Origin: Pseudomonadota bacterium
GTDB taxonomy: Bacteria; Pseudomonadota; Alphaproteobacteria; Micropepsales; Micropepsaceae
DNA length: 5,624 bases
Reading direction: 5' to 3'
NCBI GenBank assembly: GCA_023427355.1
Contig: JAEZBK010000231.1
Location: 1-5,624, forward strand
The notes below the pieces were generated by a model. That model was not told the DNA's origin. It saw nothing but the letters and a program-made list of their open reading frames with translations, and did no database searches. Made by a program: the position numbers and the translations under genes. Below are positions 1-5,439 of the stretch, piece by piece; the first letter of the stretch is position 1; every line of letters begins with the position of its first letter.

Positions 1-599
1 ACCTGGGTTCCGGCGCCTTCAGCGCCGAGGCGGCGCTCGCTGAAGCCGGCGCGCCTTATACCTTTGAAATGGTCAGCCTGGAGAAGGGCGAGCAGAAGCA
101 TCCCGAATTCCTCGCCATCAATCCGTCGGGCAAGATACCGGCGCTGCGGCTGTCCGAAGGCCAGATCGTCACGGAATCCGCCGCCATCCTTTTGACCCTG
201 GCCGATCATTTCCCGCAGGCGCGCCTTCTGCCGCCGCAAGGGTCACAGGCCCGTGCACAGGCCTATCGCTGGCTTGCCTTCATGGCGGGTGAAATCTATC
301 CGATCGTCGAGATGGTGGATTACCCCGAACGTTTCGCACCGGGCGATGCCGAGGGGCTCAGGCGCGTTGCCAAAGATCGCATCCGGGAGCGTATCCTGAT
401 CGTGGAGCGGATGGCAGAAGGGCCCTACCTTTTGCGGCACGGCTTCACCATCCTCGACATCTATGCAGCGATGTTCACGCGCTGGAGCCTGGAGCCGGAG
501 TGGAAGCTGGCGAACCTGCCGCGCCTGATGGCGCTGGCGCATACCGTGTCGCAACGTCCCGCCATTGCGCCCATATGGGCGCGGCATTTCCCGGCCTAG
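1..599 (+). CDS. Glutathione S-transferase family protein, 5' end outside window
   Basis: Cytosolic glutathione S-transferase fold, 198 residues visible; the frame is open from base 3, so the gene begins upstream of the window and probably lacks only about 5-10 N-terminal residues. The thioredoxin-like domain comes first: the visible start LGSGAFSAEAALAEAGAPY matches strand 1/helix 1 of bacterial GSTs, followed by NPSGKIPAL (cis-proline loop) and ESAAIL (glutathione gamma-Glu-binding Glu-Ser). The rest is the all-helical C-terminal domain, with the FTILDIYAAM stretch resembling the usual N-capping 'D' helix motif. Where beta-class GSTs carry the active-site Cys, the aligned residue here looks like Gly, so a Ser of the GSG stretch may be used instead (inference). 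An internal ATG at 69 is not the start because strand 1 would be lost. The stop TAG (597-599) overlaps the stop of the convergent glutaredoxin gene. The substrate cannot be told from sequence. Confidence 0.9.
   Translation, partial: LGSGAFSAEAALAEAGAPYTFEMVSLEKGEQKHPEFLAINPSGKIPALRLSEGQIVTESAAILLTLADHFPQARLLPPQGSQARAQAYRWLAFMAGEIYPIVEMVDYPERFAPGDAEGLRRVAKDRIRERILIVERMAEGPYLLRHGFTILDIYAAMFTRWSLEPEWKLANLPRLMALAHTVSQRPAIAPIWARHFPA
567..582. terminator. Perfect 16-bp palindrome at convergent gene ends, possible bidirectional terminator
   Basis: GCGCCCATATGGGCGC is a perfect inverted repeat that can fold as a 6-bp GC stem with an AUAU loop on either strand. It lies inside the last codons of the GST gene (15 nt before its stop) and about 14 nt beyond the stop of the convergent glutaredoxin gene. 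There is no other room for a terminator between the two genes. Neither strand has a clear U-tract after the stem, so termination is only an inference; chance within a GC-rich coding region is the alternative. Confidence 0.3.
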
Positions 600-928
600 G
601 CGGTCTGAAGCGCGATACCTTTTTCCTTCAGGAAGGCTTCCAGCTCGCCCGACTGGTACATTTCCTTCATGATGTCACAGCCGCCGACAAATTCACCCTT
701 CACATAAAGCTGCGGAATGGTCGGCCAGTTGGAGAAGGTCTTGATCCCGTCGCGCACGGCCGGATTGGTCAGCACGTCTCGCGCCTCGAATTTCACGCCC
801 AGATGGGTGAGGATCTGCACCGCCACCGACGAGAAGCCGCACTGCGGGAACACCGGCGTGCGCTACATGTAGAGCAGGACGGGGGTGTTCTTCACATCTT
901 CGGCGATGGCGGCCTGGACGTCGGACAT
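596..928 (-). pseudogene. grxD: Monothiol glutaredoxin (Grx4/GrxD, CGFS type) with in-frame amber stop at codon 22
   Basis: CGFS glutaredoxins bind a [2Fe-2S] cluster with glutathione, usually together with a BolA partner, and deliver or store iron-sulfur clusters in the cytosol. The ATG at 926-928 is preceded by AAGGG 8 nt upstream and opens MSDVQAAIAEDVKNTPVLLYM, a typical Grx4 N-terminus. Codon 22 (863-865) is then TAG, followed by RTPVFPQCGFSS with the active-site Cys at 30, and the frame runs on normally: WPTIPQL (cis-Pro 72), GGCDI (82-86), ending at a TAG (596-598). The full frame is 110 codons, the family length. The aligned family motif is MKGTP, so the conserved Lys 22 is replaced by stop and Gly 23 by Arg; E. 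coli GrxD has K22 and C30 at the same numbers. Restarting at GTG 853 would give 85 residues lacking strand 1 and Lys 22, probably not a folded protein. Last gene of the pur-bolA block. The family call is secure; whether the gene is dead, recoded or misread is open. Confidence 0.85.
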
Positions 929-955
929 GGGTGTGGCCCTTGGGAATACGGCCCT

Positions 956-984
956 GATCTAAGCACGGCCCCTCAAAGGGTCAA
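956..984 (-). promoter_or_regulatory. Possible promoter for the glutaredoxin gene
   Basis: Reading the minus strand, TTGACC (979-984) is a good -35 match. It is followed after 17 nt by TAGATC (956-961), a weak (3 of 6) -10 match, which would place the start about 20 nt before the grxD ATG. The AAGGG ribosome-binding site at 937-941 would then sit in a short leader. The -35 element directly follows the hairpin after bolA, a layout that fits ending one transcript and starting another. Judged by eye only. Confidence 0.3.
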
Positions 985-1001
985 CCCTGCCGCCGGCAGG
1001 G
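985..1001 (-). terminator. GC-rich hairpin directly after bolA, possible weak terminator
   Basis: CCCTGCC-GCC-GGCAGGG is a perfect 7-bp stem with a 3-nt loop, starting at the base next to the bolA TAG stop. A second small hairpin (CCCT-CAA-AGGG, 970-980) follows in the direction of transcription. There is no run of U after either stem, so strong intrinsic termination is unlikely. Partial termination, pausing or 3'-end protection of the purL-bolA message is possible. Confidence 0.35.
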
Positions 1002-1235
1002 CTAATCCTTGGCCGCAGTTGTCAGTTGCAGGGCGTGCAGGACCCCGCCCATGTTTCCCTTGAGCGCGGCATAGACCATCTGGTGCTGTTGCACCCTGCT
1101 CTTGCCCGCAAAGGCGGCCGATCTGACGGTGGCGGCCCAGTGATTGTCATCACCGGCCAGGTCGCGCATTTCGATATCCGCATCCGGAAAGGCTTCCCGG
1201 ATCATGGCTTCGATGTCCGCGCCCTTCATGCCCAT
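1002..1235 (-). CDS. BolA/IbaG-family iron-sulfur metabolism protein
   Basis: Small BolA-fold protein of 77 residues, the usual size for the short alphaproteobacterial members. Members pair with CGFS monothiol glutaredoxins to bind a shared [2Fe-2S] cluster. Visible marks are the N-terminal helix (ADIEAMIREAFPDA), DLAGDDNHWAATV with His 32, the family core FAGKSRVQQHQMVYAAL with His 51, and the C-terminal HAL with His 67, the kind of His that acts as cluster ligand in BolA-Grx complexes (family knowledge). The ATG shares its A with the purL stop (TGATG), with AAGG 10 nt upstream inside purL, so translation is probably coupled to purL. Met 3 is an alternative start. The stop is TAG. Its natural partner gene lies immediately downstream but carries an amber codon. 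The paralogue type (BolA versus IbaG) cannot be settled from sequence alone, so no symbol is given. Confidence 0.92.
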   Translation of the reverse strand: MGMKGADIEAMIREAFPDADIEMRDLAGDDNHWAATVRSAAFAGKSRVQQHQMVYAALKGNMGGVLHALQLTTAAKD

Positions 1236-3424
1236 CAGAGTTCTGCCTTCATGAAATCGGGGAACCAGCCCTCATGGGCGGCGCGCAGCTTCGCCACGGC
1301 GATGCCGTCCTTGTCGTCCAGGACCAGCCTGGTGCCACCGGTCTTGCCCAGTTCGGCGATGGTGATGCCGCTGGCGCGGGCCTCGTCCACGATTGCCTGC
1401 GCCTGATCCTTGGGCACGGCGATCAGGTAACGCGCCTGATCCTCACCGAACCAGAAGCCGACCGCGTCCGCAATCGCCGCCTGGCCCACAGAAGCGCCGA
1501 TGCCTGAAGCCATCGCCATTTCCGCCAGCGCCACCAGCAATCCGCCATCCGACAGGTCGTGGCAGGTGTCCACCCGGCCCGCCGCGATCAGGCCGCGCAC
1601 GAAATCGCCATTCTTCTTTTCGGCGGCCAGGTCCACCGGCGGTGCCGCGCCGTCTTCCTTGCCCTCTATCTCGCGCAGATAGATGGACTGGCCGATATGG
1701 CCGCGGGTTTCGCCGAGCAGGATAACGACGTCGCCCTCGCGCTTGAACGCGATGGTCGCCATTTTGGAGATGTCCTTGAGCAGGCCCACCCCGCCAATGG
1801 CAGGCGTCGGGAAGATGCCTTCGCCATTGGTCTCGTTGTAGAGCGAGCAGTTGCCCGACACGATCGGGAAATCCAGCGCCCGGCAGGCTTCGCCGATACC
1901 GTCAATGCCCGCCACGATCTCGCCCATGATGTCGGGTTTTTGCGGGTTGCCGAAATTCAGATTGTCGGTGGTGGCCAGCGGCAGCGCGCCCACTGCGGTG
2001 ATGTTGCGCCAGCACTCCGCCACGGCCTGCATGCCGCCGGTCTTGGGATCGGCCTTGCAATAGCGCGGCGTCACGTCGGTCGAGATCGCCAGGCCCTTGC
2101 TGGTCCCATGCACGCGCACCACGGCGGCATCGCCGCCGGGCGCCTGCACCGTGTCATTCATCACGCTGTGGTCATACTGTTCCCAGATCCAGCGGCGCGA
2201 GGCCAGGTCTGCGCTCCCCAGCATCTTTTCCAGCGAGGCCAGCAACGGGCGGCTCTTGTCATAGGCGGGCGCACCGGTTGCGGGCGCGCGCAACGTATAG
2301 GGGCGCTCATAGACCGGCGCTTCATCCGACAGGGCGGTGATGGGCATGTCCGCCTGCACCACGCCCTTGTGCTTGATGACGAGGCGCTTGGTGTCGGTGG
2401 TGATGCCGATAACGGCGAAGTCCAGCTCCCACTTCTTGAAGATGGCCTCGGCTTCGGCCTCGCGGCCGGGCTTGAGCACCGCCAGCATGCGCTCCTGCGA
2501 TTCCGACAGCAGCATCTCATAGGCGGTCATGTTCGCTTCGCGCTGGGGTACCTTGTCCAGGTCCAGTTCGATGCCCGAACCGCCCTTGTCGCCCATCTCG
2601 GCGGAGGAGGACGTCAGGCCCGCGGCGCCCATGTCCTGGATCGCGATGATGGCGTCGGTCGCCATCAGTTCCAGCGTCGCTTCCAGCAGCAGTTTTTCGG
2701 CAAAGGGATCGCCAACCTGCACGGTGGGGCGCTTTTCTTCCGAGGCGTCATCGAACTCGGCGCTGGCCATGGTCGCGCCATGGATGCCGTCGCGGCCGGT
2801 CTTGGAGCCGAAATAGACCACGGGATTCCCCGCGCCCTTGGCCGCCGAATAGAAAATATTGTCCGTCTTGGCCAGGCCCACGCACATGGCGTTGACCAGA
2901 ATGTTGCCGTTATAGCTGTTGTGGAAATTGACTTCGCCGCCCACCGTGGGCACGCCCATGCAATTGCCATAGCCGCCGATGCCCGACACCACGCCCGCCA
3001 CCAGATGGCGGGTCTTGGCATGTTCCGGCTCGCCGAAGCGCAGCGCATTCATCATCGCCACGGGCCGCGCGCCCATGGTGAAGACGTCGCGCATGATGCC
3101 GCCCACACCGGTCGCCGCGCCCTGATAAGGCTCGATGAAGCTGGGATGGTTGTGGCTCTCCATCTTGAAGATGCAGGCATCGCCATCGCCGATATCGATG
3201 ACACCCGCATTCTCGCCGGGGCCCTGAATCACCTGCGGCCCCTTGGTGGGCAGCTTGCGCAGATGCGCACGGGTGGACTTGTAGGAGCAATGCTCCGACC
3301 ACATCACCGAGAAAACGCCAAGCTCCACCATGTTGGGCGTGCGCCCCAGAAGCGTCTTGATGCGCTCGAATTCATCGGGCGAAAGGCCATGTTCGGCGAC
3401 AATGGCGGGTGTAATCTGCGTCAC
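1235..3424 (-). CDS. purL: Phosphoribosylformylglycinamidine synthase subunit PurL (small type)
   Basis: ATP-dependent catalytic subunit of FGAM synthase: FGAR + Gln + ATP to FGAM, step 4 of de novo purine synthesis, working with PurQ (ammonia supply) and PurS. The protein is 729 residues, the length of small PurL; large fused PurL proteins are about 1300. Motifs seen: [12 protein letters not shown] with catalytic-region His 45; MESHNHPS (88-95), a nucleotide/metal-binding segment; GDPFAEK and [15 protein letters not shown] in the first AIRS-like half; [12 protein letters not shown] and HDLSDGGL (about 622-629) in the second half. The start is taken as GTG at 3422-3424, giving [14 protein letters not shown], which fits family N-termini. 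The longer frame from ATG 3484 would add 20 residues rich in Arg and Ser that overlap purQ and look non-coding. The ribosome-binding site before the GTG is weak (GAAAG). The gap to purQ is 16 nt. The TGA stop overlaps the bolA ATG. Confidence 0.97.
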   Translation of the reverse strand: MTQITPAIVAEHGLSPDEFERIKTLLGRTPNMVELGVFSVMWSEHCSYKSTRAHLRKLPTKGPQVIQGPGENAGVIDIGDGDACIFKMESHNHPSFIEPYQGAATGVGGIMRDVFTMGARPVAMMNALRFGEPEHAKTRHLVAGVVSGIGGYGNCMGVPTVGGEVNFHNSYNGNILVNAMCVGLAKTDNIFYSAAKGAGNPVVYFGSKTGRDGIHGATMASAEFDDASEEKRPTVQVGDPFAEKLLLEATLELMATDAIIAIQDMGAAGLTSSSAEMGDKGGSGIELDLDKVPQREANMTAYEMLLSESQERMLAVLKPGREAEAEAIFKKWELDFAVIGITTDTKRLVIKHKGVVQADMPITALSDEAPVYERPYTLRAPATGAPAYDKSRPLLASLEKMLGSADLASRRWIWEQYDHSVMNDTVQAPGGDAAVVRVHGTSKGLAISTDVTPRYCKADPKTGGMQAVAECWRNITAVGALPLATTDNLNFGNPQKPDIMGEIVAGIDGIGEACRALDFPIVSGNCSLYNETNGEGIFPTPAIGGVGLLKDISKMATIAFKREGDVVILLGETRGHIGQSIYLREIEGKEDGAAPPVDLAAEKKNGDFVRGLIAAGRVDTCHDLSDGGLLVALAEMAMASGIGASVGQAAIADAVGFWFGEDQARYLIAVPKDQAQAIVDEARASGITIAELGKTGGTRLVLDDKDGIAVAKLRAAHEGWFPDFMKAEL

Positions 3425-3440
3425 GCCGGTTCTTTCAGAT

Positions 3441-4103
3441 CTAGGAGAGGGTCTCGATAAGGCTCTTGAACAGCGCGCGGCCATCCGTCCCGCCGGTGGC
3501 GGGATCCACCACGCGTTCGGGATGGGGCATCATGCCCAGCACGTTGCGCTTTTCGGACAGAATGCCGGCAATGTCGCGTGCCGAGCCGTTGGGATTGGCC
3601 TGGTAGCGAAAGACAACGCGGCCCTCGCCTTCCAGCCGGTCCAGCGTCGCGTCGTCGGCGTAGTAATTTCCCTCGCCATGGGCGACGGGGAACACCACCG
3701 TCTGGCCATTGTCATAGCCGCGGGTAAAGGCGCTCTGGGTCTCCGCCACGGTCAGCGCCACCGGCTTGCAGACGAATTTCAGGCCCGCATTGCGCATCAG
3801 CGCGCCGGGCAGAAGGTGGCTTTCGGTCAGCACCTGGAACCCGTTGCAGATGCCCAGCACCGCGCCGCCCTTGTCGGCATGGGCCTTCACCGCGCGCATC
3901 ACCGGCGACTGGGACGCCATCGCACCGCAGCGCAGATAGTCGCCATAGGAAAAGCCGCCCGGGATCACCACCAGGTCCACGTCGGGCAGATCGCTGTCCT
4001 GGTGCCATACCATGGCGGGCGATTTGCCCGTCATCTCTTCCAGCGCGACCTTGGCGTCGCGGTCGCAATTGGAGGCGGGGAATACAATAACGGCGGACCG
4101 CAT
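3441..4103 (-). CDS. purQ: Phosphoribosylformylglycinamidine synthase subunit PurQ (glutaminase)
   Basis: Class I glutamine amidotransferase subunit of FGAM synthase; it hydrolyses glutamine and passes ammonia to PurL. It has 220 residues, a normal length. The complete triad is visible: nucleophile Cys 86 in GICNGFQ, and His 194 and Glu 196 in [22 protein letters not shown] (48-61) is the conserved oxyanion/cofactor-side loop of PurQ, and HGEGNYYA (142-149) is also typical. The ATG at 4101-4103 gives [16 protein letters not shown], matching the family start; no strong Shine-Dalgarno sequence precedes it, which is notable given the structured 112-nt spacer upstream. The stop is TAG, and two codons on there is an in-frame TGA. 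purL begins 16 nt downstream, consistent with one transcript. Confidence 0.97.
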   Translation of the reverse strand: MRSAVIVFPASNCDRDAKVALEEMTGKSPAMVWHQDSDLPDVDLVVIPGGFSYGDYLRCGAMASQSPVMRAVKAHADKGGAVLGICNGFQVLTESHLLPGALMRNAGLKFVCKPVALTVAETQSAFTRGYDNGQTVVFPVAHGEGNYYADDATLDRLEGEGRVVFRYQANPNGSARDIAGILSEKRNVLGMMPHPERVVDPATGGTDGRALFKSLIETLS

Positions 4104-4126
4104 AATCTGTCATGGCCCGCCAGCAA

Positions 4127-4146
4127 GACTGGAGACTTGTCCAGTC
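4127..4146 (-). other. Hairpin in the purS-purQ spacer, proximal to purQ
   Basis: GACTGGA and TCCAGTC form a perfect 7-bp stem around a 6-nt loop, ending 23 nt before the purQ ATG. No U-tract follows. It may affect purQ translation or mRNA processing; no known RNA family is recognised. Confidence 0.4.
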
Positions 4147-4149
4147 GGA

Positions 4150-4179
4150 GCGCGTGCGGGCCACCCGGTTTTCACGCGC
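4150..4179 (-). other. Bulged GC-rich stem-loop in the purS-purQ spacer
   Basis: GCGCGTG pairs with CACGCGC (7 bp). Inside, CGGG pairs with CCCG (4 bp) across a 3-nt loop, with a one-sided 5-nt bulge (AAAAC on the minus strand). Thus 11 base pairs form in 30 nt. It sits 3 nt from the neighbouring hairpin, so about half of the spacer is structured. No riboswitch class is recognised. Confidence 0.4.
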
Positions 4180-4215
4180 CTTGCAGTTGAGGGGCGGCAG
4201 GCGCCACCCATATGC

Positions 4216-4455
4216 CTATTTCAGTTCGATCTCGTACTTCTCGATCACGGTGTTGGCGAGCAGCTTCTCGCACATCGCCTTGATGTCGGCCTTGGCCTTT
4301 TCGGCATCGCTGCCCGCGATCTCCAGTTCGATCAGCTTGCCCTGGCGGACTTCGCCGACATCGGCGAAGCCAAGTCCGTTCAGGGCGTGGCCGATGGCCT
4401 TGCCCTGGGGGTCGAGAACACCATTCTTCAGGGTGACGAAAACGCGCGCTTTCAC
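4216..4455 (-). CDS. purS: Phosphoribosylformylglycinamidine synthase subunit PurS
   Basis: Small structural subunit of FGAM synthase. PurS dimers bridge PurQ and small PurL and are required where PurL is of the small type, as here. It has 79 residues, the normal length. It begins (M)KARVFVTLKNGVLDPQGKAI, a diagnostic PurS N-terminus, and ends VIEKYEIELK, the closing beta strand. The start codon is GTG (4453-4455), with AGAGAAG 5 nt upstream serving as ribosome-binding site; no in-frame ATG is available nearby. The stop is TAG. purC ends 31 nt upstream, while the downstream gap to purQ is an unusually long 112 nt for this operon. Confidence 0.96.
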   Translation of the reverse strand: MKARVFVTLKNGVLDPQGKAIGHALNGLGFADVGEVRQGKLIELEIAGSDAEKAKADIKAMCEKLLANTVIEKYEIELK

Positions 4456-4486
4456 GAGTACTTCTCTTGTTTTGTGGCCGTGCCGG

Positions 4487-5251
4487 TTACTTCACCAGCA
4501 CCGGGCCCTTGTTCTCGCCTTGCACCGATTCGGGCATGATGCCCAGGCGCCTGGCGACTTCGGAATAGGCCTCGATCACCCCGCCCATGTCACGGCGGAA
4601 ACGGTCCTTGTCGAGCTTGTTGCCGGTGGAGGCGTCCCACAGGCGGCAATTGTCCGGGCTGATCTCATCGGCCAGGACGATGCGCATATAGTCGTTTTCC
4701 CACAGGCGGCCGAACTCCAGCTTGAAGTCCACCAGCTTGATGCCCGCGCCCAGGAACAGGCCGGACAGGAAGTCGTTCACCCGGATGGTCAGGTTGACCA
4801 TGTCATCCAGGTCTTGGGGACTGGCCCAGCCGAACGCGGTGATGTGCTCTTCCGATACCCAGGGATCGTTCAGGGAATCGTTCTTGTAGTAATATTCGAT
4901 GATCGAGCGGGGCAGGGCGGTGCCCTCCTCGATGCCCAGCCGCTTGGACATGGACCCGGCGGCGACATTGCGCACCACCACCTCCAGCGGAATGATCTCC
5001 ACTTCCTTGATGAGCTGCTCGCGCATGTTCAGGCGGCGCACGAAATGCGTCGGCACGCCGATGCCGGCAAGCTGCGTCATCAGATATTCGCTGATGCGGT
5101 TGTTGAGGACGCCCTTGCCTTCGATCGTGTCTTTCTTGGCGCCGTTGCCGGCGGTGGTGTCGTCCTTGAAATACTGGATCATCGTGCCCGGCTCGGTCCC
5201 CTCATAGAGGATCTTGGCCTTGCCTTCGTAGATGACGCGGCGGCGTTTCAT
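4487..5251 (-). CDS. purC: Phosphoribosylaminoimidazole-succinocarboxamide synthase (SAICAR synthetase)
   Basis: Joins CAIR and aspartate with ATP to make SAICAR in de novo purine synthesis; cytosolic. It has 254 residues, the usual bacterial length. Motifs seen: [11 protein letters not shown] (8-18), the nucleotide-binding beta hairpin; [11 protein letters not shown] (30-40); the family signature [13 protein letters not shown] (88-100); LVDFKLEFG (173-181); and [14 protein letters not shown] (193-206), acidic metal and ligand residues. The ATG at 5249-5251 is preceded by GAGGAA about 7 nt upstream and gives [11 protein letters not shown]. The frame stays open further upstream to 5395, but that extension has Cys/Arg-rich, non-family sequence. 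The stop is TAA. First gene of the minus-strand purine block; the leader up to the divergent DUF1476 gene is about 190 nt and probably holds the operon promoter. Confidence 0.97.
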   Translation of the reverse strand: MKRRRVIYEGKAKILYEGTEPGTMIQYFKDDTTAGNGAKKDTIEGKGVLNNRISEYLMTQLAGIGVPTHFVRRLNMREQLIKEVEIIPLEVVVRNVAAGSMSKRLGIEEGTALPRSIIEYYYKNDSLNDPWVSEEHITAFGWASPQDLDDMVNLTIRVNDFLSGLFLGAGIKLVDFKLEFGRLWENDYMRIVLADEISPDNCRLWDASTGNKLDKDRFRRDMGGVIEAYSEVARRLGIMPESVQGENKGPVLVK

Positions 5252-5303
5252 GGGTGTTTCCTCGACAATGGGGCGGCCAACGCCTTGCGGCCCCGGAAAA
5301 CCC

Positions 5304-5333
5304 AATTTACCGGATCGCCGCCACCTGCGGCAA
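5304..5333 (-). promoter_or_regulatory. Possible promoter of the purC operon
   Basis: On the minus strand TTGCCG (5328-5333; 4 of 6 to the sigma-70 -35) and TAAATT (5304-5309; 4 of 6 to the -10) are 18 nt apart, which would give a leader of about 45 nt before the purC ATG. It is the best pair I can find by eye in the 5252-5380 interval; nothing resembling a purine riboswitch is seen there. Confidence 0.25.
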
Positions 5334-5380
5334 TGTTGCGAAGTCGCATACCCACACCCATATCCGGACATAACGCAATC

Positions 5381-5408
5381 TTGACATGATGGCATGCCAT
5401 GGTGTCAA
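5381..5408. promoter_or_regulatory. 28-bp imperfect palindrome in the purC/DUF1476 divergent region, candidate operator
   Basis: The outer arms TTGACA (5381-5386) and TGTCAA (5403-5408) are exact inverted copies. The core ATGGCATGCCAT (5389-5400) is itself a perfect 12-bp palindrome on the same axis. Only the two 2-nt steps between core and arms fail to pair, so 24 of 28 positions are symmetric. Each end reads TTGACA outward-in, a consensus sigma-70 -35 on both strands, but convincing -10 boxes at 16-18 nt are not seen. It lies 31 nt before the DUF1476 ATG and is followed by an AT-rich patch (5405-5423). Protein-binding operator is the natural reading; the regulator is unknown. Confidence 0.5.
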
Positions 5409-5424
5409 AATATCTATTATTTAC

Positions 5425-5430
5425 AAGGAG
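5425..5430 (+). promoter_or_regulatory. Ribosome-binding site deciding the DUF1476 start
   Basis: AAGGAG is a strong Shine-Dalgarno sequence. Two in-frame ATGs follow, at 5434 (3-nt spacing, too close) and 5440 (9-nt spacing). The second also aligns with the family N-terminus, so 5440 is preferred. Confidence 0.7.
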
Positions 5431-5439
5431 TTGATGGCT

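Noticed and set aside
596..853. Glutaredoxin as a short functional gene starting at GTG 853
   Set aside because: No ribosome-binding site is seen before this GTG, the product would lack strand 1 and the conserved Lys, and an in-frame, well-spaced ATG with a typical Grx4 N-terminus exists upstream.
863..865. TAG reassigned to an amino acid genome-wide
   Set aside because: Five neighbouring genes end at family-typical lengths in TAG, and purQ and the GST have further in-frame stops within a few codons, so TAG behaves as a stop.
500..1063. Plus-strand frame across the GST end and antisense to the glutaredoxin and part of bolA
   Set aside because: Composition is low-quality and Arg/His/Gly-rich; the glutaredoxin and BolA reading on the other strand is clear.
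1559..3460. Very long plus-strand open frame (633 codons) opposite purL
   Set aside because: It is antisense to a purL with complete family motifs; its His/Ala/Arg/Gly-rich product has no recognisable domain and is the usual by-product of GC-rich codon usage.
3425..3484. Longer purL start at ATG 3484
   Set aside because: The extra 20 residues overlap the purQ end and do not resemble PurL; the GTG at 3424 gives the family N-terminus.
3712..4215. Read-through of the purS TAG to make a purS-purQ fusion
   Set aside because: The frame stays open through the spacer, but it enters purQ out of frame, so no fusion would result.
4112..5389. 425-codon plus-strand open frame opposite purS and purC
   Set aside because: Mirror frame of two well-supported genes; no ribosome-binding site or domain recognised.
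5252..5395. Longer purC start upstream of ATG 5251
   Set aside because: The extension is Cys/Arg/Gly-rich non-family sequence, and a good ribosome-binding site precedes the 5251 ATG.
5252..5439. Purine riboswitch upstream of purC
   Set aside because: I could not find the three-way-junction layout or conserved loop sequences of the purine riboswitch family; only a palindrome and weak promoter-like boxes are visible.
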